A DNA stretch of 50,833 bases. Source: a virus. Below are positions 27,814 to 35,062 of the stretch, piece by piece. Within the stretch, counting starts at the first letter, position 1. Each line of letters starts with the position of its first letter. The translations under genes were made by a program, and so were the position numbers. Where the stretch lies: the IMG/VR virus record IMGVR_UViG_3300012920_000058, positions 1 through 50,833 of that record; one strand, written 5' to 3'. Under the pieces are notes generated by a model. It did not search any database, was not told the DNA's origin, and saw only the letters and a program-made list of their open reading frames with translations.

Positions 27814-29190
27814 TTAATTAGGTCTCCAGTTCTTTTTGACCTCGAATCCCTGTTTCTTTGATTCCCGTATTAGTGAGTAAATCATGCCCCTGCACATCTC
27901 CAAGTTGGAGTCTAGAAACAGAAACACCATTGGGTGCTTCTTACCGGGATGCTTTCTTTGTATTCTGCCGACGCTCTGCTGAAAGGTTATGGCGGAGTGG
28001 CTTTTCGCCGCAAAAGGAGTCACTAAGAGGAGGGTGTCTAGGTCCTTACGATTATAGGCTTCCTTGCCTACTCCTACAGTCGCGAACACCAATTTAGCGC
28101 CGTGTAGGCGTTCTAGTCTTTCCGAAGATTTAACTTTTCCGTGAATCATAGTGCTGTCTGGATATATTTCGTGCAAATGCTCGACGTGCTCTACAGAGTG
28201 GGAGAGGACATATAGTGTTCTGCCTTGTGCTAAGCCCCAGCGTATTACCGAATGGATAATGTCGTTTCTAGCGGAGTGCCGAGCCAACTCTTGCCGCATT
28301 AGTCCTACATTGAGTTGCCCCGACCGGTCATGCATAGCCTTTAGCTGCTTATCTCTAAAAAACAACCCCGTCTCTACTACATTAACTGTAGGGCTCAGGT
28401 CTTGGCTTAGGTCGGTGTAGAATATAGGACCTAAGTGAGACAAGAATATTCCCTCATTCCTGTCGGTTCTATTGGGGGTCGCTGACAGTCCAATACGAAT
28501 TCCCAGTCCGATATCTGCTGCTTTAGAAAACATATCGGCAGCCATACAATGACACTCATCATAGATGATTAGTCCGAAGTTTTCGAAAAACTCTTTGGGC
28601 AGCTTTCCTTCTTCTGACCTACGTGCCAATGTCTGTATCGTTGCAAAACAAATATCAGATTCTACGTCGAACCGCTTACCTTGTATCCAACCAGTTTCGC
28701 CATCAAAATCAAAGAATGCTTCGAGTTCCGATAACCAGTTCTCAAGGTGCGCTTTTTGCGGGGATACAATTAGTGTAGGAACTTTTTCGTGGGCAGCTTT
28801 TAGCCATCCCAACACCGTCTTTCCTTTACCGCAGGCCAGGTTCAAAATTCCTTTTTTTGTTGCGGCAAAAGCCTCCCAAGCTTCTCGTTGATTTTCCCGT
28901 AGCTTAAAAGAATCTTTAGCTTTTAGATTTATTTGGCGGAACTCTTTGGGGCGTAGATCTACTATAGTAGAACTTCCAAAACCCTTTAGCTGCGCATCAG
29001 TAAAAGATTCGAGAGGAACTTCAAAATGATTCTTATGTTCTTTTACCAAAACTCTAGGAGTGCCGTCAGGAAACTCCCCAAAACGAAGAGAGCCTTTCAA
29101 TAAAGATTCTGGCACCAAGTCTGTAGGTAGGAAAAGGGATCGCTCTTTATACACGATCCCCTCCATTAAGCTGTTGATGTTTTCTATCAA
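27814..29190 (-). CDS. SF2 DNA helicase (UvsW/RadD-like)
   Basis: Superfamily 2 helicase of 458 residues. Visible motifs in order are motif I ILNLACGKGKT, Ia LIVSPQKAHLENW, Ib FATIQTLARR, motif II LIIYDECHCM (DECH), motif III IGLSATPNR, and motif VI SVGRIQRKHPG. This is the layout of UvsW-type branch-migrating helicases that process recombination intermediates. I kept a TTG start at 29190, overlapping the upstream stop as TTTGATAG; ATG 29166 is the alternative and would shorten it by 8 residues. It heads the replication operon after one small gene, with RecA-like and resolvase genes downstream. Confidence 0.92.
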   Translation of the reverse strand: MIENINSLMEGIVYKERSLFLPTDLVPESLLKGSLRFGEFPDGTPRVLVKEHKNHFEVPLESFTDAQLKGFGSSTIVDLRPKEFRQINLKAKDSFKLRENQREAWEAFAATKKGILNLACGKGKTVLGWLKAAHEKVPTLIVSPQKAHLENWLSELEAFFDFDGETGWIQGKRFDVESDICFATIQTLARRSEEGKLPKEFFENFGLIIYDECHCMAADMFSKAADIGLGIRIGLSATPNRTDRNEGIFLSHLGPIFYTDLSQDLSPTVNVVETGLFFRDKQLKAMHDRSGQLNVGLMRQELARHSARNDIIHSVIRWGLAQGRTLYVLSHSVEHVEHLHEIYPDSTMIHGKVKSSERLERLHGAKLVFATVGVGKEAYNRKDLDTLLLVTPFAAKSHSAITFQQSVGRIQRKHPGKKHPMVFLFLDSNLEMCRGMIYSLIRESKKQGFEVKKNWRPN

Positions 29191-29603
29191 ACCTTGTCCC
29201 TCTTCTTTCTCGAGGCAAAGGGACTTGGGTATCTTTTCCTTGGCACTGACTCTGCCGCTTCCACTGCCGTCTCCAGTCCCGCCTGGAGGCTGTTTATGCA
29301 GGCGTTGTGTATTAGTGCGGAAAAGAACGTATCCCCTTCCTCGTAGTCTTCTGTAACTCTACTTACTGCTGCTCTTGATTTTCTTTGAAGTGCTCGAGGC
29401 TCTCGTACGGTCACCGGTCTGTTTTGCCTTTCATTATGAGATCTGGCTCGTTTTTCCGACACTACTCGGCAGGTGCTTTGGACAGGACATGCCCTGCACT
29501 GAGGATCGTCTCCTTCGTAGTAGTCCGGATCCCCGTAACATTCCGGCTTGTTAGATTCTCTTCGGGAATGGGCTCCGAATCTTTGACTAAAAGAATTTGA
29601 CAA
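29187..29603 (-). CDS. Small Cys-rich basic protein, first gene of the replication operon
   Basis: This 138-residue protein starts at TTG 29603, preceded by AAGGAG about 10 bases upstream. The N-terminal third holds a cysteine cluster (CYG, then CRACPVQSTC, residues about 22-45) that could bind zinc or an Fe-S cluster. The rest is basic and arginine-rich, and the C-terminus ends RKKRDKV. The CRACPVQSTC spacing is typical of small iron-sulfur or zinc modules, but no family was identified. It is the first gene after the divergent control region, so it may be expressed early, possibly as a regulator. Confidence 0.65.
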   Translation of the reverse strand: MSNSFSQRFGAHSRRESNKPECYGDPDYYEGDDPQCRACPVQSTCRVVSEKRARSHNERQNRPVTVREPRALQRKSRAAVSRVTEDYEEGDTFFSALIHNACINSLQAGLETAVEAAESVPRKRYPSPFASRKKRDKV

Positions 29604-29724
29604 TTATCGTAATCTCCTTTTTTACATTTTATTATGTTTTTAGTGTAGTGTAATATTAGCTACACGGTCCTGTATCCTTATGACAGACTATGATAGATTC
29701 TGCATAATCGCTCCGGAGTAAAAT
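29604..29724. promoter_or_regulatory. Divergent intergenic control region
   Basis: This 121-base AT-rich gap separates the minus-strand replication operon from the plus-strand virion cluster. It contains an inverted repeat, described separately. On the plus strand ATGACA (29680-29685) and CATAAT (29703-29708) are spaced 17 bases apart, each one mismatch from the sigma70 consensus; but a start there would fall at the Shine-Dalgarno site, so a more upstream start is likely. A TATGAT hexamer also occurs at 29689-29694. Exact promoters cannot be fixed by eye. Confidence 0.55.
29643..29665. repeat. Inverted repeat GTGTAG-N11-CTACAC with central TAATATTA palindrome
   Basis: GTGTAG (29643-29648) and CTACAC (29660-29665) are exact inverted copies flanking 11 bases that contain the self-complementary octamer TAATATTA (29651-29658). 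The arrangement looks like an operator or bidirectional promoter element in a divergent region. The same octamer occurs at 35030-35037 upstream of the RNA polymerase gene. Confidence 0.6.
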
Positions 29725-30756
29725 ATGAAAGTAATTGATCACCACGATGACCTATGTGAGGCTTTTTTAGTAAAAAATGCCTCTGCCGCCTCTAGCGAAA
29801 TATTTAAAAAGGCAGAGTGGAGAGAAAAAGCAGAGCTGTTAGACAGGGATGTAGCTTTAATTTTAGTGGAAGAAAATGGGGCGGAGCATAGGAAGTTTGC
29901 TTGTTTCGACGAGGGCAACATTTTGATGTCAGAATGGTACCTCCTCAATGCTAATCACTCCCTTAGTAGTTCGGCTATTAAAACGGCAGCAACTAATCTG
30001 GTCGATGCAGCGGATGAATTTGGAATAGCATTGAATCCCGCCACTTCTTATCTATCTAGGCTCCCCGAAGACCCGAAGGAAACCATAGACGAGAGAAGAG
30101 TAGCGGCCGGTGGTCGAAAATTTTCACGGGACGCGGATTCGATAAAAACAGCTTCTGCATATGACGCATTAGCCCTGGCTATCCGTAATTGGGATGATTT
30201 AGATCCATACGACAAGAGAGATATTTCGGTTGATTTAGTAGGGCTGTCTAAAGTGGCTGGGATGGATATTCCCGACCACATATATCAGTACAGCGGAGAA
30301 GGACTCAGTACGAACTTTAAGAAGGTAGCCAGCTATAGAAAAAACTATACTGCGGACACTAAGCTGCAAGAGGGCTACGACCGACTGAGTAAGATGGCAA
30401 ACTCTATGTCAGAGTATGAAGTAGTAGAGGCTCTGTACTTACTAGACGAGCAAGCAGGATTAACTAATAGATATGGCGAAAATCTACCAAATCCAGTGTT
30501 GTCTGTATTCGGCACAACTAAGGAAGCCGAGTATTCGTGGATCCACGGAGGAGATTACGTCACAGAGAAGATGCTGAAGAGATACTCGGGCAGCACCTCT
30601 GCAGTTAATGCTGCTGATAATATCTTTACGGATGACGTTAAAGAAAAGTTTAGAAAAGATCCTGTAGGACTATTCAAATCACTCCCTCTTGAGCAGCAAA
30701 TTTTGTTGGCACGCCTAGCCTCCCAAAGCAGAGAAACTAACGACGGAGGGTATTGA
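29725..30756 (+). CDS. Hypothetical virion-cluster protein
   Basis: This 343-residue protein begins at ATG 29725 with CCGGAG eight bases upstream. It is helix-rich and charged, with many alanines (for example SSAIKTAATNLVDAADEF near residue 93) and short Lys-x-Ala segments, such as FLVKNASA near the N-terminus and SIKTASAY near residue 140. No catalytic domain was recognised. It is the first gene of the plus-strand virion cluster and ends in a short overlap with the next gene. A scaffold, core or internal virion protein would be a reasonable guess. Confidence 0.7.
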   Translation: MKVIDHHDDLCEAFLVKNASAASSEIFKKAEWREKAELLDRDVALILVEENGAEHRKFACFDEGNILMSEWYLLNANHSLSSSAIKTAATNLVDAADEFGIALNPATSYLSRLPEDPKETIDERRVAAGGRKFSRDADSIKTASAYDALALAIRNWDDLDPYDKRDISVDLVGLSKVAGMDIPDHIYQYSGEGLSTNFKKVASYRKNYTADTKLQEGYDRLSKMANSMSEYEVVEALYLLDEQAGLTNRYGENLPNPVLSVFGTTKEAEYSWIHGGDYVTEKMLKRYSGSTSAVNAADNIFTDDVKEKFRKDPVGLFKSLPLEQQILLARLASQSRETNDGGY

Positions 30757-31523
30757 TGTCCATCTTCAAGAGCGAAGATACCCATCCCTTGTCCCTACTA
30801 AGAAAGTACCTAGAACTTTTTGGTGTAGAGGCCCTGGAGTGGGAGCCTACGGTAATAAGAAAGGCAATAGAAGATTCTACCGGAACATCAGTAGCTAAGG
30901 TAAATCTTAATAAACTGTTCGCCGCCATATCCGTAGCTAATAGAGATTCGTTCTGGAGAGATTGGGAATCTTTTCATTTTCTTTCGCAATGTTTGAACAA
31001 TAACCTACCTTCTCTAGGACAGGTGCAGAACCAAACCATTGGGCAACTAATGGTGGCGGTAGACATTGCTAACCTGATTAGAAAAGACTTACAGACGTTG
31101 ACCGAGACTCCTTCTTTTTCAGAAGAAGTAGCCAGATACATAGCCGCGCAGGCACTAGAGTCTGGGGTTTGGTTTTTGCCTCCTCCGCTAGATTTCGCAA
31201 ATAAGTACGCTTGTGGCGATAGCCAAGAATGCAGAGACTGCGGTAATGTAGAGGAATTGCAGGTAGACGGACTCTGCAGTTATTGTGTAGATAGATATGA
31301 TACTTCGTCTTTACTGTCTTTTTCTCCAGACCCTGACAGAGTAAATAAGGGGCAGGGAGCCAATGTAATCTCCTTTAAAAAGTACCCAACTGCAAAGGTG
31401 GAGAAGAGGCTATCTGAGGCGCTCACCAAAGACATTACCTTAAAAGAGACTCAAGTAGACATATGTGTGGCCAAGTTGATGGTCGGAATTGAATACTTGA
31501 GAGACAAACGAAAGACTTTATAA
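30756..31523 (+). CDS. Hypothetical protein with zinc-ribbon-like cysteines
   Basis: This 255-residue protein uses ATG 30756, preceded by GGAGGG; it overlaps the previous stop by one base. The N-terminal region is helical. A cysteine module near residues 148-180 (YACGDSQECRDCG ... LCSYCVDRYD) fits a zinc ribbon or small treble-clef site. The C-terminal part is helical and lysine-rich. No family was recognised. The neighbouring portal gene also carries a zinc ribbon. Confidence 0.7.
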   Translation: MSIFKSEDTHPLSLLRKYLELFGVEALEWEPTVIRKAIEDSTGTSVAKVNLNKLFAAISVANRDSFWRDWESFHFLSQCLNNNLPSLGQVQNQTIGQLMVAVDIANLIRKDLQTLTETPSFSEEVARYIAAQALESGVWFLPPPLDFANKYACGDSQECRDCGNVEELQVDGLCSYCVDRYDTSSLLSFSPDPDRVNKGQGANVISFKKYPTAKVEKRLSEALTKDITLKETQVDICVAKLMVGIEYLRDKRKTL

Positions 31524-31524
31524 A

Positions 31525-32412
31525 GTGATATCTGAAGCCATATTTTCTTATTTCTCAGAAGAGCTTGCAGAAAAAATTGCAGCAATACCTGCGCCTGCGC
31601 CGCAGCAGGCCGGTTCTCCCGAAAAGAAAAAGGGAATAGGCATTTCGCCTTTATCAGTTGGCGCGGGCGTAGTGGGGTTGGGCGCTGTCTTGAAGAATCC
31701 GGCAACCGCACAAAAGTACTTGGGCAGACTTAAGGGATTGGTAACTTCCCCTAAAGATTCGTTCGTTCGAGGGATGCGAACGGGGGCCAGCAACATAAAG
31801 CAAGGACCTGGAGCGTCTGCATCGGCCGCCAAGAAACAGGAACTTTTTAAAGAAGTCTTAGAGGGAGCACAGCAAGGCAGAAAGGTTTCCATTAAAGCGC
31901 TAGATGATCCGCAAGGGCTTAGGGCCTCAGGATGGGGAAGTGTAGGAACTTCTCGTTCGGCAAAAGATTCTTTAAAATTAGACGACAAACTGCAAGGCAG
32001 AGTTGATAGTGCTTTAAAGAAAATTAAAGACGGAGATGACGTTGATATGTCTTCTCTTTCTAAGTTATACGATGATATCCAAGCGGCAGGACAAGGATTA
32101 AAAACCAGGAAGGGGCTGACGTATTACCTTCCTGGGGAGAGAGCCCTATTTCCAGGGCTTGGGGTTGCTGGCGGTGCTGCTGGCGCTCTTCCTAGCGAAG
32201 ATGCCGATGGAAGAAAGAGAAGCGTAGGAGAACGGCTTGTTAGAGGAGCTGCTGGAGCCTATCTTGGTGCAGCCACGGCCCCTTTGTGGTACTCAAGAGG
32301 TATGGGACTACAAAAAGGTCTTCAAGCGGGAGCAGTTCCTATAGCAGGAGGAACCCTTCTAATGGAAGGCGAGGGACTCGCACAAAAAGGAATAGATAAG
32401 GCGTTCAAGTAG
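31525..32412 (+). CDS. Gly/Ala-rich protein upstream of portal, probable virion protein
   Basis: This 295-residue protein starts at GTG 31525, one base after the upstream stop. The first 20 residues include FSYFSEELAEKIAAI, resembling N-terminal tags of other late proteins in this cluster. Gly/Ala/Val-rich segments occur around residues 42-58 (SVGAGVVGLGAVL) and in the C-terminal third (GLGVAGGAAGA, GAAGAYLGAATAP). These could be short membrane-interacting stretches as in ejected virion proteins. It has no catalytic motif. The stop abuts the portal start. Confidence 0.65.
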   Translation: MISEAIFSYFSEELAEKIAAIPAPAPQQAGSPEKKKGIGISPLSVGAGVVGLGAVLKNPATAQKYLGRLKGLVTSPKDSFVRGMRTGASNIKQGPGASASAAKKQELFKEVLEGAQQGRKVSIKALDDPQGLRASGWGSVGTSRSAKDSLKLDDKLQGRVDSALKKIKDGDDVDMSSLSKLYDDIQAAGQGLKTRKGLTYYLPGERALFPGLGVAGGAAGALPSEDADGRKRSVGERLVRGAAGAYLGAATAPLWYSRGMGLQKGLQAGAVPIAGGTLLMEGEGLAQKGIDKAFK

Positions 32413-34422
32413 ATGAATGTAATAAGTAGCGAAATTAATCGATTTAATCCCCGCCCCCATTCTTATGAAGGGGCGAGAGGATATGGGATTAGATATCCTT
32501 CTCCATTTTTCGATGTATCTCAGCAGTTTTTGCCATCAAATGTCCACCAGCTTCATAAGTGGTGTCGCTACTATTTTCTGACTAATCCCGTAATAAATGT
32601 AGCTTGTTCCAAAATGGCAGAGTACCCGGTAACTCCCCTAATATTTGAGACAGAGGACAAGCAGCTACACTCCCTTTACAAGGGGCTGGAAGAACATCTC
32701 AAGTTACGCGCATTTCAGGTCGAGGTTGGACTAGATTATTTTGTTTATGGAAACGCGTTTGTATCTGTATTTTTTCCACTAAAGAAATTCTTAGTATGTA
32801 CTAAATGCAAGACCCGATATCGAGCGGATAAGAACAGAAGCAAATACAAATGGAAGAACAATAAGTTCTTTCTAAAGTGTGATTGTGGGCACCAAGGATA
32901 CGCGGACCAAAGAGATGTTTACATTCGGAGTGTGCGTGATGTCAGAATTGTTAGATGGAATCCCGAGAACATAGAGCTAAAGCATAACGAAATAACTGGC
33001 AAGACTAAGTACTATTTCAAGCTTCCTCGAGCAGTAGTTAACGACATAAAAATGGGAGACCGGGACACCATCGAAACACTCCCGCTAGAGTTTATCGAGG
33101 CAGCTCAGAAGAATAAGTCATTGTTGTTTAACGACGACAACATATATCATCTAAAAAGACCCACTATAGCCCAGAAAGATCAAGGGTGGGGCACTCCTCT
33201 AATAATGCCGTTATTAAAGGATGCTTTCTATCTTCAAGTTATGAAGAAGGCGCAAGAATCCATACTCATGGAGCACATAGTTCCTCTCCGAGTAATATTT
33301 CCTGGACAGAGTACGGGAGGGAACGAGGGTCCGTACGGAGCGTACAACCTTACTAACTGGAAGAACAAGGTAGACTCGGAAATAAACATGTGGAGACGAG
33401 ACCACAATTATATTCCGGTTCTACCTGTAAATATTGGCTATCAACAGCTAGGAGGCAACGCCCGAGCGCTTTTGATGTATCAAGAGATGCGACTAGTGGC
33501 GGAGCAGATGTTGGCGGGCGCAGGCATACCTGTTGAGTTCATATTTGGCGGATTACAGTGGAGCGGATCTAGTACGTCTCTTCGAGCATTAGAAAATATG
33601 TTCCTTGGCTACAACAAGCAGCGACATGAACTAGTTAATGGCTTCATATTAAAAAAGATTTCGTCGTTCATGCAGTGGCCCGAAGTAAGTTCTCGTTTCG
33701 ATAAGTTTAAAATGGCTGATGATCTTCAGAGAAGTATGTTCTACCTGCAGCTAAATCAAGCTCAGAAGATTAGTGATAGAAGGCTCATCGAAGAGATAGG
33801 CGAAGACTTTGACCTCGAGAACTCTAGAATGTCAGAAGAGATGAAGAAAACTCTTCAAGTCCAGAGAAAGATGCAGGTTGCTGGTGCTGACATTCAAGGC
33901 GAAGCTCAGCTAAAAACGTCTAGGTATCAGGCTAAGGCACAAGCCATAGCTATGAAGGCTCAAATGGATGCTCAAATGGAGCAGCAACAGGCGATGCAGC
34001 AACAGCAGCAACAGGCGCTACCTCAGCCTGGACCGGAACAGGCACCGGCACCTGCACAGCAGCCTCAAGAAGTTCCAGGTATGCCGGAGGGCGCAACTGC
34101 ATACTCAGAAAATGCAGGTTCTCCTAATCAGCAAAATATGCCCGTTGCAATGAGTGGAATGGAATCGCAGCTCCAGGCCGGATCTGGAGGCGTAGATCTG
34201 AGATACATAGCGCAGAGAGCTGCTGCCTATTTAAGAACAGTTAAAAAAGAGTCTGGAGCAGAGGCGATGTACTCGGAACTCCAGACATTACAGGTAAATA
34301 ACCCAACACTTTATCAATTAGTAGTCCAGTTGATTGATAATACAGGATCCAAGGAGAACCCTATGGATGCTGCACAAAATTCAAACCCTAGTCCTCAGGC
34401 AGACGTATCAAGGCAGGTTTAG
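32413..34422 (+). CDS. Portal protein with embedded zinc ribbon
   Basis: Predicted portal (head-tail connector) subunit, 669 residues, through which DNA would be packaged and ejected. Portal-like features are an N-terminal segment with TNPVINVACSKMAEYPVTP, a long alpha/beta core, the conserved-looking YQEMRLVAEQMLAGAGIP followed by FGGLQWSGSSTSLR, and a glutamine-rich, largely disordered C-terminal tail (residues about 510-610). A zinc-ribbon-like insertion lies at residues 129-158 (C129-x2-C132 and C156-x-C158). ATG 32413 follows directly after the upstream stop. The plus-strand cluster context (virion genes) supports the assignment. The 3' end overlaps the minus-strand gene that ends at 34388. 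Confidence 0.8.
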   Translation: MNVISSEINRFNPRPHSYEGARGYGIRYPSPFFDVSQQFLPSNVHQLHKWCRYYFLTNPVINVACSKMAEYPVTPLIFETEDKQLHSLYKGLEEHLKLRAFQVEVGLDYFVYGNAFVSVFFPLKKFLVCTKCKTRYRADKNRSKYKWKNNKFFLKCDCGHQGYADQRDVYIRSVRDVRIVRWNPENIELKHNEITGKTKYYFKLPRAVVNDIKMGDRDTIETLPLEFIEAAQKNKSLLFNDDNIYHLKRPTIAQKDQGWGTPLIMPLLKDAFYLQVMKKAQESILMEHIVPLRVIFPGQSTGGNEGPYGAYNLTNWKNKVDSEINMWRRDHNYIPVLPVNIGYQQLGGNARALLMYQEMRLVAEQMLAGAGIPVEFIFGGLQWSGSSTSLRALENMFLGYNKQRHELVNGFILKKISSFMQWPEVSSRFDKFKMADDLQRSMFYLQLNQAQKISDRRLIEEIGEDFDLENSRMSEEMKKTLQVQRKMQVAGADIQGEAQLKTSRYQAKAQAIAMKAQMDAQMEQQQAMQQQQQQALPQPGPEQAPAPAQQPQEVPGMPEGATAYSENAGSPNQQNMPVAMSGMESQLQAGSGGVDLRYIAQRAAAYLRTVKKESGAEAMYSELQTLQVNNPTLYQLVVQLIDNTGSKENPMDAAQNSNPSPQADVSRQV

Positions 34423-34744
34423 ATAATAAGATTAATACAGGACTTCGGAAGCCGCATACTTCGCAGCAGCCGTCCGACCAAAAAGGATAAGGAATAAGAT
34501 CTGGGTGAACGCAGTTACTGCACACCCACACATAGTCCAAGAAAGAAGACTCAATGAGGGAGCAGTCTCCGCAATTAACATTACTACATTTGCCTCTTAA
34601 AAGCGGGCAATATGCAACGTTTACCGGCTCGTCAAAAACTTTCGGCGTTTCGGGTACTAATGTATTTGGGGAAAGCCCTTCGAGACCGGAAATTATCCGA
34701 TCTCGAAAAGCATTTTTCTTTTTACTCAAGGTGGTACAGCACAT
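34388..34744 (-). CDS. Small Cys-rich hypothetical protein
   Basis: This 118-residue protein uses ATG 34744; in-frame TTG codons at 34762 and 34729 are alternatives. It contains at least three cysteine pairs or sets in its second half: CPLLRGKCSNVNCGDC, VCSNC and CCEVCG. It may therefore fold around two metal ions. It belongs to a minus-strand mini-operon of three small genes divergent from the RNA polymerase gene, and its 3' end overlaps the portal gene end by 35 bases. The function is unknown. Confidence 0.55.
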   Translation of the reverse strand: MCCTTLSKKKNAFRDRIISGLEGLSPNTLVPETPKVFDEPVNVAYCPLLRGKCSNVNCGDCSLIESSFLDYVWVCSNCVHPDLIPYPFWSDGCCEVCGFRSPVLILLSKPALIRLPED

Positions 34745-34814
34745 CTTCTGCGTATTCCTCAAACTCCGTGAGAAATCCGATCAAGACGCCCACCCCAAAA
34801 ATTATTTGGATCAT
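34722..34814 (-). CDS. Very small membrane-like protein (30 aa)
   Basis: Thirty-codon frame with ATG 34814 in an ATGA overlap with the upstream acidic gene; TAA at 34722-34724. The first 15 residues (MIQIIFGVGVLIGFL) are strongly hydrophobic and could span or insert into a membrane, followed by an acidic tail. The stop-start coupling is the main support; very short length leaves doubt. Confidence 0.45.
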   Translation of the reverse strand: MIQIIFGVGVLIGFLTEFEEYAEDVLYHLE

Positions 34815-34981
34815 AGCTCCTCCATCTGCGCGGCAAACGCAGAGATCGATGAAGGTAGCGCACCCGCACCCTCATCTTCTAGGGGTAGTCCCGTCTCGGC
34901 TTCATCACCATCCTCATCGTCTATTTCCTCCAAGATGTCTTCTTCTTCTTGGAATTCGGTTTCTTGGTTGCTTATTCCCAT
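34811..34981 (-). CDS. Very acidic 56-residue protein
   Basis: The start ATG 34981 has an ideal AAGGAG eight bases upstream, and the stop TGA lies at 34811-34813. More than a third of residues are Glu or Asp (for example QEEEDILEEIDDEDGDEAE), so the protein could be disordered, a DNA mimic or a binding partner of a basic protein. It is the first gene of the divergent mini-operon facing the RNA polymerase gene. I found no recognisable family. Confidence 0.6.
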   Translation of the reverse strand: MGISNQETEFQEEEDILEEIDDEDGDEAETGLPLEDEGAGALPSSISAFAAQMEEL

Positions 34982-35062
34982 TTTTTATCTCCTTATTTTT
35001 TTCACAAAGTACGGGATATACTCTGCTATTAATATTATGACGTAAATTAGGAGTTTATTGTA
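34982..35062. promoter_or_regulatory. Divergent intergenic region upstream of RNA polymerase gene
   Basis: This 81-base AT-rich gap separates the acidic small protein (minus) and the RNA polymerase gene (plus). It contains the octamer TAATATTA (35030-35037), which also lies in the 29604-29724 divergent region. A plus-strand Shine-Dalgarno (TTAGGAG, about 35047-35053) precedes the ATG at 35063. A weak extended -10-like TGCTATTAAT (35024-35033) is present. The precise promoter is unresolved. Confidence 0.5.

Noticed and set aside
29680-29708. Sigma70-like ATGACA-N17-CATAAT ahead of the 29725 gene
   Set aside because: Good spacing, but the start point would fall at the Shine-Dalgarno, so I report the region only as unresolved.
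34423-35062. Apparent 640-base gap between portal and polymerase genes that could hold a tRNA or ncRNA
   Set aside because: It is filled by three short minus-strand genes and a control region; no cloverleaf or structured RNA was seen.
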